Origin: Corythucha ciliata
Taxonomy: Eukaryota > Arthropoda > Insecta > Hemiptera > Tingidae
NCBI GenBank assembly: GCA_038030265.1
Contig: CM075942.1
Location: 39,956,751-40,020,750 of the forward strand
DNA length: 64,000 nucleotides
Reading direction: 5' to 3'
Under the pieces are notes generated by a model. The model worked only from the letters and a program-made list of their open reading frames with translations, had not been told where the DNA came from and searched no databases. Shown here in pieces: positions 54,653-64,000 of the stretch. Position 1 is the stretch's first letter. Every line of letters starts with the position of its first letter. Position numbers and translations under genes: made by a program.

Positions 54653-56099
54653 TACAGGGTGAATTTTTGGTAGTGTTGCAAAAAACTTAGGGTGAAACTA
54701 CATGAAAAATGGAATTAAACACGACCTTCCCGGACGTTATATCTTGCACCGTTCAGGAGATATGATTTTTTGAGTGATTTCCGTTGAAATTCTTATTTTT
54801 TGGCAGTAACTCTCGATTTCACAGCTGTCACTCCATTAAAATTTTGAAATGGCCATACATTTTTTGAAAGCTAGGACAATCATCTCTCAAAATGGACTTC
54901 ATGATTTTTTGTCAAAAAGTACTAGAAACCCTCTTTTTCTTTGCATGAAGTACAAGGTTTCTGGTGGTATTTTTTTGGGGCCGGTTTTTTAAAATTTCCC
55001 CCTCCCACTGGAATTACTTTTTTAACCTGCAAGTTATCACAAAAACTTGCGTAACAAATAAGCTTTCTAATGACCCCTCAACGTTTTGAATTAGTTGTCT
55101 GTAACGCCCTGAAACATAGCCCGGATCATCGAAAATCATGATTTCAGAAAGATATTGTACCTTGAAAGCGAAATGTGAAAATTGCACTGAGGTTACGGTC
55201 CAGTCTCCGTTTGGACTTCATACCCTCAGACAGGAAGAGCTATTTGATCCTGGTCTCGCCTGGACGGCCAGAAGTCGGGCAACATGCAGCTGATGGGACC
55301 AGGACCAAGTAAATTTGGTAGATGATGGTCCGAACGGTTGAATTGGAGACTGGACCTTACCCTCGGTGCAATTTTATTGATTCACCGGTGGTTCTAACCC
55401 CCAACGTCATACGCGTTCATCACTGAAAGCCGACGTTTAAAGTAAGACTGTGAAAAAACTACTAGGCGGCAAGACTATCTTAGTTTTCGATTCGATGTTC
55501 ATTGTATCTCTGAATCGTGCCAATCGAAAACTAGAATCAATCTTTCCGCCTAGCAGTTTTATCATAAATCCTCACTTTAAGTTTGCTTTCGGGACACATT
55601 TGCTATTAAAAAATCACGATTTTCGGTGATCCGGGCTATGTTTTAGGGCGTTACAGAAGGCCGTTCCAAGAAGTTTGGGGGTCATTAGAAAGCTTAATTA
55701 ATACGCAAGTTTTTTTGATAACTAGCAGATTCGAAACGCAAATTCGGTGGGAGGGGAACTTTTTTTAAAAAACCGTCCAAAAAATACCACCAGAAACCTT
55801 GAACTTTGAGCGAAGAAAAAGAGAGTTTCTAGTACTTTTAGTCAAAGAAGCCCGAAGTCCGTTCAGAGAGATAATTTTCCTAGCTTTCAAAATGTATGGT
55901 CATTTCAAAATTTTAATGGAGTGACAGCTGTGAAATCGAGAGTTTCTGCCAAAAAACAAGAATTTCAACGGAAATCACTCAAAAAATCATATCTCCTGAA
56001 CGGTGCAATATATAACGTCCGGGAAGGTCGTGTTTAATTCCATTTTTCACGCAGTTTCACCCTAATTTTTTTGCAACACTACCAAAAATTCACCCTGTA
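54653..56099. mobile_element. 1.45-kb foldback element, TACAGGGTG ends
   Basis: TACAGGGTGAATTTTTGG at 54653 and CCAAAAATTCACCCTGTA at 56099 begin arms that pair over about 360 bp, including GGAGTGACAGCTGTGAAATC and ACCTTGTACTTCATGC-like blocks. TA (possibly TATA) lies on both sides. The inner core recurs split at 50545-51250 and 53340-53520. No transposase is visible. Confidence 0.9.
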
Positions 56100-57285
56100 T
56101 ATACGAATTCCGGAGACCACTGAATTCGTGTTCTAGAGGTTCTGAAACATGAAAAAAACATGACATGACCCATGTTTGCCACCATCACGACGAGACCAAT
56201 AGTGCATTTTCAGAATGAAATGCACTAAAAATAAAATAAAGTAAATAAATAAAAAGTCACAACAGAAGATGACACATTGTGACAGGGCTTAACTAGCCTG
56301 AATGAAACCCCAAAATGAAATGGGATAACAAGGAGCAACAGAGGACGAGTCTAGGCATTCAGTTCCCTCCCGATGGGTCTGTCCTGACTCCCACCCCTGC
56401 GGCTTCCCATCCCAGCCGGGAAAAGGTCCAGACCATGTCCAGACTCTTATTGTGGCACGGCGAGAGCTCGAACTCGGTTACACGGTTAATTAAGTTCTCA
56501 CCACTGAAGCGCGACTTTGACGGACAATCTCGAACTTCTCCAACCAGGTCATCAATGGTCCCTTCTTTACCGAGTGTAAAAGGTTCACTTTCCAATCTTC
56601 CGTCGCATGCCCAGTGACCCGCACGTGTTGGCCCAGCTCCGAAGCTCCACCCGAATATGTAGTTACCATCAACTATTGACAGCCTGTTTAAAAAGATAAA
56701 AATACCCAAGGCTGCTCGCGGGCCGCATAAAAGATGCTCGCAGGCCACATGCGGCACACTCAGGAATTATCTGTTTCACTCGTGACATCGATGGTTTGGC
56801 TATGAATTTGGCAGATGTGCAACAATTTGCTAGTTTCGTGGCCGAAAAGTCGAATCCAAACAAAATGTTAGGAATTCCAGGTTGTTTTCTCGAACAAACA
56901 GACATTTTTCTTTTTCCAGGGTCTGGATAACCAGTTTTCGAGGCCGAAACCCAGATTCTGCAACTAACTTTAGGCGGATAATTTCATTTAACGACCTTTA
57001 CTAACAGATTTTGTAGTCGGTAACATCGACCGTTTTTCCAATGCTTGTATGCAAGGACATTCGGTATCATTTTTGTATTAAAATAAACCAAAGGTAACAA
57101 AGAAGATTTGACCAACTTCTTTAATAATGATAATAATAATAATCTTATACAATACTTATTAAAATAATAATAATAAAATGTATTGACCGTACGGTACGAG
57201 TGTACACCGGTCAATGTCATCACAATCATAATTCACATGTTGTTGCGTTTGAAAAGGTCAGCAGTGAATTCGGTCACATTGTATA
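56100..57285. other. Intergenic with unassigned open frames
   Basis: Overlapping frames on both strands at 56315-56757 have no recognised motif. GCGGGCCGCATAAAAG near 56716 resembles hAT internal sequence. An AAT/ATT microsatellite lies at about 57125-57178. Confidence 0.4.
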
Positions 57286-57289
57286 ATGC

Positions 57290-57852
57290 CTATTCTACTA
57301 GCCTCCTGCGAACCGTTTTCCTGAAGGCCTTGGTATCCAAGTTCGTTACGGAGTCGGGCTGGATACTGAATAATTTAACGGATAGTCCGAGGTAGCTGGA
57401 GTAAGTCTTAGCCAACCTGAAGAAGTTTGGTATAAAATTGTTCCCGTTCCGCAGTACCCTTCCAGTGGCCTCCGTTACGGTACCAATGTTTCCCGATTCA
57501 GCATGAACGCCGATGGTAGGGTCAATATTTCTAATTCTTTGAAGAACGGCCGACAATGGGTCGTGCTTCTTAAGCGTTTCATGAGCCTGATAGCTTTTTT
57601 GTGTAGGAGGAATATTTCGTTAGCGTGGCTTGATCCTTCCCATAGGATGAAACCGTAGAGCATGAAACTATGGAAGTTTGAAAAATAAATGTTTTGAAGG
57701 CAATCATGAGGAACAAACTCCCGGTCTTTCTGAACGCGAATAAAGCTCTGCTCAGTCTCTTTGACAAATTTTCGGCATGACAAGCCCAGGCCAGTATCGG
57801 GCTTTGTCCAATGCCTGCTTACAACTTTGGAAGGAATTAAATGTATCCTCAA
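57290..57852 (-). pseudogene. LINE polymerase C-terminal fragment
   Basis: The minus-strand frame reads FHSFMLYGFILWEGSSHANE, LLHKKAIRLM, CRPFFKELEILTLPSAFML. This is the usual C-terminal region of Jockey/CR1-type LINE polymerases (YG..LWG...A..I..LQK.A.R........CRPLFK...ILTLPSL). A frameshift near 57510 moves the end into another frame, which continues with NNFIPNFFRLAKTYSSYLG-type sequence. The reverse-transcriptase core and endonuclease are absent, so it is a dead 5'-truncated copy. Confidence 0.7.
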
Positions 57853-58872
57853 ATTTCACTATGCAGGCCTAACTTTACATTATTTTAACTACAAACTAAA
57901 ATGGTAGAAAAGTTACCTTTCTTCCTCCATTGAAGGACGTCTATTTTCTCATTTTAAACTATTTGTACGTCCAACACAGAAACTTTACAAGAAATACAAT
58001 TCCAAAAATAGTTTTTGATAGGATATATGAAAAATCTTCCAGTTTTCTTGATAGATCTTCCAAAATTTTGTATAGTAAACAAAAACGTAAAGGAACCTTC
58101 AAGATAACAAATGATGAGGGGGGGGGGGAGAAACTCCTGTTCCCGGCTCACACCAGTAGAGAGCGCGGTGAGTTACAAACTAAAATTTATTATTTTTTCG
58201 TACTAACGAAAGAGCTTCTTTCCGCACCTAGAACCCCCCTCGAAAATGGCATTTTTTCCAACTGTTACGAAAGAAGCCATGTAGTAACAGTGTTACGATA
58301 TGAAAATGTTGGCCTCATTTTAGCCGTCTGTATAGAGTTGTAGACTGTAGGCTGATCGGCTGACGGGCTCCTCGCTCCTCCACCGTCTTATAGCTTGGCT
58401 TTGAGTGAAGCCAGGCTATGCGGCTATAAGTTCAAGTGCTAATTTAGTCGGAGTTGATGATTATTAATTTATTACGATGTTTTAAGTAGTACGAAAAATA
58501 ACATTCAAAGCTCGTAGGAAAGTAAAATATCGTTCTCAAACAACACTCGCACGATATTTTGCACTTTCCGTACTCGTTATGAAATAGGAATCGGACAAGG
58601 CAACGTTGCCATAGAAATCCCGCCCCCGCCGGTCTATCAAAGCATATGTGGCATCCAAGAATCTACCAATCATGTTCGAGAAAACTTGGGTGCCAAAGAA
58701 AATGTGTCCGTCCCCTACATACTATTTCATCAACGAAGAGCCGAAACCCCATCTGACACCTCCAACAGTTGCACTACAAGGATTTACAGCATGAACGATG
58801 GGCAGCCCTCTCTTCTAGCCCTCGCAGGGCCCCCAACACATTAAAACATAAATAACATACACAATTCATAAA
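57853..58872. other. Intergenic, no gene seen
   Basis: Contains a G-run near 58118 and a small inverted repeat AGCTTGGCTTTG / AAGCCAGGCT near 58393-58425. Open frames lack family features. Confidence 0.45.
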
Positions 58873-59010
58873 AGGGGTATTCATGCTCTGAAATTTAACA
58901 TATGTTTTCGACGTAAACCCTGTTGTTTCGTATTTTTTGTGTTCAGATTCTCCGTTTCTATGGCCTTACCCATCTGCTCGGAATTTAGCATATAACAAAT
59001 ACAAGGTTTA

Positions 59011-59450
59011 AGACCCAGTGCACACTTGCGTTTTTCCAAGCAGCGGCGCCGCGGCGGCACCGCTCTGGCGGTCTGTATTGTCTTAAAATACATTAGTAGC
59101 TATGAAGCAATGCACACATGCGGTTTTTCCAGTATAATGTATATCCACTCGATTGAAGCTCTTTACACTTTTTAGAAATGAATTGGTGTTGGTATAGCCA
59201 AAGCTATATATCTTGGGATGTATTAGCCCTTATAATAGTGTCAATTAGTAAGTGATTAGGACCTTTGTTCGGGTCAAAAGTGGTTTAAAAGGTACAAAGC
59301 TTCATCAGAGCTTCACACTTCGTGTGCTAAAAGAGGCCTCTGATGCATTTTTCAATGCTATGTATTGATGTTGCTAGGCAAAATGTGCCGCAAATCAACC
59401 GCCACCGTGGAGGCACCGCAGTTTTAATAACGCAAGTGTGCACCGGGCCT
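59011..59450. mobile_element. AGACCCAGTGCACACTTGCG MITE
   Basis: Ends AGACCCAGTGCACACTTGCG and CGCAAGTGTGCACCGGGCCT. Inner GCGGCACCGC-type words pair with GCGGTGCCTCC. About 440 bp. Confidence 0.85.
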
Positions 59451-59454
59451 AAAA

Positions 59455-59670
59455 AAGGCCCGTTCACAAGCTTTATGTTTGTGTTGTGTGGTGTCAATGC
59501 TTCATTTTTCGAGGGAATACATTTGTTTGGTTGCATAGGCGGGGCTTAAGGCCCGTTCACAAGATCTATGTTTGCGTTGCGTGGAGTCTATGCAACCAAA
59601 CAAATTTATCCCCTCAAAAAATGAAGCATTTTGATAGGTTGCATAGATACCACACAACACAAACATAGAG
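59455..59670. mobile_element. Two AGGCCCGTTCACAAG MITE pieces in tandem
   Basis: Starts at 59455 and 59552 both read AGGCCCGTTCACAAG. Words TTTGTTTGGTTGCATAG and AAGCATTTTGATAGGTTGC match 31811-31947. The second lacks the very end, which is abutted by the next MITE. Confidence 0.75.
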
Positions 59671-59673
59671 CAG

Positions 59674-59810
59674 GGGGCTTATTCTCTAACTCTGAAGCAA
59701 TAGCTTTTTCGAAGTCATATGTTTATTTCATTGATTTTCTTCTAACAAATTAATGAAATAGACACATGACTGGCGAAAAAAATATTGCTTGTTGTTAGAG
59801 AATAGGCCCC
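59674..59810. mobile_element. GGGGCTTATTCTC MITE with CAG target duplication
   Basis: Near-identical to 29471-29607. CAG lies at 59671-59673 and 59811-59813. Confidence 0.9.
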
Positions 59811-60004
59811 CAGGCCTTTAACATTTTCATGAATACCCCTAAAATAAAAAATACAAATACACAGGGCTAGGTAGTTACTCGACGTTAACTCCGATTCTAA
59901 CGGAGTTACAATTTCTCGGAAACGGATTAACGATTTCGCGTGCGCGATTAATATGCTCTCGGGCTCATTTTTTTTTTTTTAACAAGCCATACATCCTCTC
60001 TCTA

Positions 60005-60100
60005 AAGCCTTGTTCACAGTGGTCGAGCAATAAATATTTGGTGTTCGCACTTTTTTAGCTACTAATCAACTCACCTACTCGACCAGTGTGTACGAGGCTT
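60005..60100. mobile_element. AAGCCTTGTTCACAGTGGTC MITE
   Basis: Ends AAGCCTTGTTCACAGTGGTC and GACCAGTGTGTACGAGGCTT, with TA on both sides. About 96 bp. Confidence 0.85.
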
Positions 60101-60236
60101 TAGGGAACATATGGAAGTAAAAGAAATGATGAAGTAACTTCTGCTACTTTTGGCCCATTACTTTCGCCCGCTATCCCAGGCCAAAAAAGTTTTCGAGTTT
60201 TGGACCTTTTCGGCGGTAGAGCACAACACATACATA

Positions 60237-62130
60237 CAGGGGCGTAGCCAGCCCTTGGTCTACGGGTGGGCAACTTCACTAGGGGGACAATTTCAGATAC
60301 ACCATTGCCTTTTTTGCTGGCGTATGTTCGGCGATCTGGTCATCACTCATCAGATACTGAATTTGCATAGAAACGGTATAACTATCCGTCAAAAACTAAA
60401 TCTCGGCTGGAAAATTGTCTTTGAGCCTTCGCTTCCAGAATTTCTGTCAACACCTGATAACCTTTTCCCCCAGAAAGTGACACTTTCGGAGCTAAACTTT
60501 TGATTTCGGCCCCTGAAACGACCCTAAACTGCAGTAATTTAGTCCCTCAAGCAGCACTTTTCCATCGTCGAGACGAATAGTTAATCGTCAGGAACTCATA
60601 CAGGCCAGTAAACTGCCAAGTTGCAGACCTTGCGCATCAAGCGCGTCAGCCACCTCTGGTCTTACAAATGGAAAATGGGGCAGGGATGAAGGATCTGACA
60701 TTCCTCTCCCACCATACCCTGTCTAGCCCAAGGGGCTAGAGACGTTTAAAATATGTTAATTAAGAATAATCACCGAAACACAATTATCGTTCGAGTCATG
60801 GGACAAAATTAATAAGTTTACGAGACCAAAAATAAAACTACTTTAGCCTTCATTCCAGGATAGTGCCTTCTTCCGATGTGATGTTGAGGAAGAAACTGCC
60901 TACATTGGTCAAATAAGCATTCTCCGTGGGACTCAATTGAACGGCTCAAATCGAAATACTCAGAGAAAATGACCCTAAAAATCACTCAGATAAGGAGCGA
61001 TATGCGTTTTGGAGGAAATGACCAAAATTTAGAAATGGACGAATCTGCGTACCGTGGGGTTTCTCGACACACATAACCCGAAAATTCAGACGTGTTTTCA
61101 AACAAAAGAGCCGTTGAAGATATTGATACAGTGACGTCGTCGTTACAGACCACTTTCGCCCGCTTACAGGAGCTGAACGAATTTTCCCGCGCATGATGAC
61201 CACGCAATCCACAGGCCTGAAGTCCAAGGAAGAGGCTCGACACGCGGACCTCACGGGACCGCTTGGGGTCGAGAAAAGCTGCCTAAATAACGCGAGACGC
61301 TGAATTGGGATCTGAACAATCTGAATTGGGCCACAAGGCTAAATTGGTTTGCTGGCAACAAAAATCCCCCAAATTGCTTTGCTGGCAACAAAATCCCCGA
61401 AATTGCTTTGCTGGCAACAAAAATCCCCGAAATTGCTTTGCTGGCAACAAAAATCCCCGAAATTGCTTTGCTGGCAACAAAAATCCCCGAAATTGCTTTG
61501 ATGGCAACAAAAATTCTAAAATTGAATTTTAGATCACAAATCCTGCAAAAACGGGCTATGAATTTGAGCACGTTTGTTTGATAACAACAAAAATACATAG
61601 ATTAATTTATAGCAAGCTTGACATTTGAACATTTCCTTTTTTTCAGAGAAATCCGCAAAATCATTTTTTTTTAGAGTGAAATCCTCGTTGAGCCAGATCC
61701 AGGAAAATATCTAGGTATAATTTTCCTGGTAATAAAAAATCAGGAAAATTGATTTCTCAATTATTGAAATCTGTGAAATTATTTTTTTGTGGGGCAGAAC
61801 TGTAAAATTGATTTTTTGTATTGTGTGAAAACGAAAAGTGGCGTTTGAATTGGGTCGCCCCGCGAAATTGGGCCTTTATTTTTTAAAAAAACACGAAATC
61901 GGGCCTTTATTTAAAAAACACGAATTTGGCGTTTTTTAGCGGGTGACATCCGAGAAATTGGTTTATTGCTTATCCAGGACCTGAGACAATTTTGACGAAA
62001 CAAAATGTAGTGAATCTGTAGTTGAATTTTAACTTTTCGGTGGTATCTGGAGCCCTGGGGGTGGGCAGCAGCCCCACCCAATTCGCGCTTTCGAGTCTAG
62101 GGGAGGGCAACTGCACCCCTCTGGCTACGC
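60237..62130. mobile_element. Probable hAT-type non-autonomous element
   Basis: CAGGGGCGTAGCCAG at about 60239 and CTGGCTACGCCTATG at about 62112-62126 are inverted, of the CAGGGGCG-type hAT ends. Subterminal GGTGGGCAACTT and GGGAGGGCAACTGC also agree. No 8-bp duplication was found, and the interior holds repeat tracts but no transposase. Confidence 0.6.
61341..61520. repeat. 30-bp minisatellite, about six units
   Basis: Units of AAATTGCTTTGCTGGCAACA plus AAAATCCCCG start at 61341, 61371, 61400, 61430, 61460 and 61490. The middle ones are identical. Both strands stay open through it, which is why long repetitive frames exist there. The surrounding 61270-61960 has decayed units of similar type. 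Confidence 0.95.
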
Positions 62131-62254
62131 CTATGCCGCCCGACAAACATTTTCGCACGTCTGCCTAACTAAAATCCTAAGCTTTGAGGGTTTTAATTTT
62201 AGTTATAAATTAATTACTGATGCTACCCGGACGACTCGGAAAAGGAAAACGCTG

Positions 62255-62378
62255 AGGCCCGCCGCAAATTGAGCCCACGCGTCGGTCACCCAAGCTCAAA
62301 AAACAGTTAAAAGACTATTCATTTTCAACTGTTTCTTGAGCTTGGGTAACCCACGCGTGGGCTCAATTTGCGGCGGAC
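62255..62378. mobile_element. GGCCCGCCGCAAATTGAG MITE
   Basis: Arms beginning AGGCCCGCCGCAAATTGAGC and ending GCTCAATTTGCGGCGGACTT pair over about 55 bp with a short loop. Confidence 0.88.
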
Positions 62379-62753
62379 TTAATGGTGCTATTTACACGTG
62401 CCCAACAAACACACAAATATTCAAGGAAAGTGCAATATAATATTCATTTTGGATACTGGTATATTCGTGGAAGATATAAAATCGTACAAAATTCACTCAG
62501 GAATATTCCTAGGAGTCGCGAATGGGAGTCAAATGCAATATCCCGTCAATATTCACAAACGAATATTCCGAGATCATTTGTAACGTTCCATGAATATCAA
62601 TAGGATGTCCTCGATAAGTGATTCATAGAAGGTTCGCGAATGATAATGGTAGCATTTTCACAGGGTATTTGGAATGTGCTTTGAATATTCTGGGGTTACT
62701 CATATCTGCATTACTCAGATGTCCCACTCCCTTACCCCCCCCTATCACAATTA

Positions 62754-62770
62754 ATATATATATATATATA
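62754..62770. repeat. TA dinucleotide repeat
   Basis: A short (TA)n run abutting the next MITE, consistent with a preference for TA-rich targets. Confidence 0.9.
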
Positions 62771-62963
62771 AGGCCGTTTTCACACTTGAGATTCCGGTAT
62801 CCGATTTCCGAATCGAGGATACTAAAAATACAATACGGCAAACGCGCTCATTAACACAAAAGATTCCGGAATCTAAGTGTGAAGGAGCGCCTTGACCGTA
62901 GTGTATTTTTAGTACCCTCGATTCGGGAATCGGTTACTGGATTCTCAAGAGTGAAAACGGCCT
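62771..62963. mobile_element. AGGCCGTTTTCACACTTGAG MITE
   Basis: Ends AGGCCGTTTTCACACTTGAG and CAAGAGTGAAAACGGCCT, with TA outside each. Inner words ACCGATTCC-type pair across the centre. About 193 bp. Confidence 0.88.
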
Positions 62964-63582
62964 TAAGGTAATTGAATACATTAAGATCAATATAAAAAAT
63001 CAATATTTAATTTAAAATGGTAAAATCATTAAAAAAAAAAGAAACACGAAATGTCACATTTCGTCTTGGTGCCATCGACGGTTTTTGCGATAAACACATG
63101 ACTCGGTCTTCAACTTTCAAAAATCTGGAACAAAGGAAGGAAGCAAGCGAACATAATTAGCAAGTTCTGCAGCAAGGGCAAAATTCAAGCAGCACGCACG
63201 TCATTCATTAGTGGTTTCTGGATTCCTCATATCGGTCGTTTCCATCCTTTCCTTGGCCTCCGAGAGCCAAACAGCTATGGTCATCTCGATTTGTTTCACA
63301 GTGGCATCCCTGTGATTGTTTTGGACTTCTTCTACATGGGGACAAGAAGTCGGTATACTATGGATGTTATCAGTATTATACATCTCTATAAAAGAAACTT
63401 ACTAATAACGACGCCGCACAAGTTCAATCAATTTGATCAATTAGTTAGATCGTCGGAAAGGTTAGCTGTGTTGCCATCTCTCTGGCGCCCCTCTGGGGGT
63501 TAGATCGTCGGAAAGATTAGCTGTTGATCCAAATTTGGCCATCATCCGGTCTTTTTGAGCTTCATTTATATTACATGACCAG

Positions 63583-64000
63583 TATACAGGGTGTTTCAGG
63601 ACGAATGCCATATTTTAATATGTTGTAGTGCTAGGTAATTGCGAACAAAATCACCCTATTGACATAGGGTCGCAAATGATTTCTCTTGAAGTTACAGGCA
63701 CATTTGTGAATTTTTAGCTATTCGCTGTTTTTCCTCTGAAAAGACCTTACACCGACTAAACCTTTTTTTTTTTACCCTTAAACTGCCGACGTTTTTGAAA
63801 AGATCACACAATTTTACTTCAGAAAATGTCGATCAACATCATTACATAGTTGCCTCAAAAAATTTCAGTAATTCGTTAAAAATGAAGAAAGCGGCGTTTT
63901 CCAAATTTCCTGTGTACGTCAGCGCCAGTTTCTGACCAAGTGAACACAGTGAAAATTTTTCGCCAATTTCAGTAAAACATGTCCGTGTTGAGAGCTTTCA
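63583..64000. mobile_element. Element with ATACAGGGTGTTTCAGG end, cut by window edge
   Basis: ATACAGGGTGTTTCAGGACG at 63579-63600 is a common insect repeat end. The complement TCCTGAAACACCCTGTAT occurs at 31556-31574. The rest of the element runs off the window. Confidence 0.55.

Larger units (their letters stand above)
58873..59840. mobile_element. AGGGGTATTCATG MITE filled by four further MITEs
   Basis: Outer ends AGGGGTATTCATGCTC and ATGAATACCCCT are flanked by AAA on both sides. At the point where the intact copy reads AGGTTTAACATTTT, the sequence breaks after GGTTTA and resumes with TTAACATTTT (TTA duplicated). The insert contains 59011-59450, 59455-59551, 59552-59670 and 59674-59810 in series. 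Confidence 0.88.

Noticed and set aside
56315..56757. Overlapping 100- and 132-codon frames on opposite strands
   Set aside because: Neither shows a recognisable motif or splice partner.
61251..61598. Repeats resembling a CRISPR array, and repetitive 115-codon frame
   Set aside because: Units are contiguous with no unique spacers and the genome is eukaryotic. The frame is open only because the repeat unit length is 30.

Overview
The window is eukaryotic nuclear DNA. Genes are split by short GT-AG introns, intergenic space is long and AT-rich, and transposon debris is dense. Gene content (a CECR2/dikar-type bromodomain protein, a CNDP2-type dipeptidase, an F-box protein) and transposon fauna (Penelope-like element, hAT ends, many foldback MITEs, a LINE with a Jockey/CR1-like C-terminus) suggest an arthropod, probably an insect. 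I cannot name the species.

Three host genes can be supported. (1) Minus strand, 20231 to 10982: at least 13 coding exons of a CECR2 orthologue with a DDT/WHIM-like N-terminus, bromodomain, AT-hooks and a proline/histidine-rich tail. Its start exon was not found. (2) Plus strand, 38277 to 45807: a complete seven-exon cytosolic non-specific dipeptidase of 490 residues with all metal-binding and catalytic residues. (3) Minus strand, 47482 to 45881: four exons of an F-box protein, start exon missing, tail-to-tail with the dipeptidase and 73 bp away. CECR2 and the dipeptidase are divergent across about 18 kb, with a CpG-rich block at about 37.0-37.9 kb that could hold promoter elements.

Two CECR2 introns are almost wholly foreign DNA. 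One (13787-15608) is a 5'-truncated Penelope-like element with reverse transcriptase and GIY-YIG fragments, a 12-bp target duplication and a hammerhead ribozyme-like motif. Another (11577-12622) is a roughly 440-bp-arm palindrome carrying two opposed copies of one coding fragment.

The rest (1-10.9 kb, 20.3-38.2 kb, dipeptidase intron 1, 47.5-64 kb) is a graveyard of palindromic non-autonomous DNA transposons, many inserted into each other. Nesting lets several target duplications be read directly against empty copies in this same window: TTA, TAA, GTA, AAT, TAG, CAG/CTG (3 bp), TA, and one 8-bp hAT-like duplication. At least ten sequence-unrelated families share a terminal pattern like AAGCCCGTTCACAC. 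This, and the deepest nest at 49.9-53.8 kb, are the most unusual observations. There are also a recent 971-bp tandem duplication, a 30-bp minisatellite, long decayed tandem-repeat tracts, a THAP-domain remnant, a LINE C-terminal remnant and a tRNA-like remnant.

All alignments, exon joins and duplications were read by eye. No similarity search or folding program was run.
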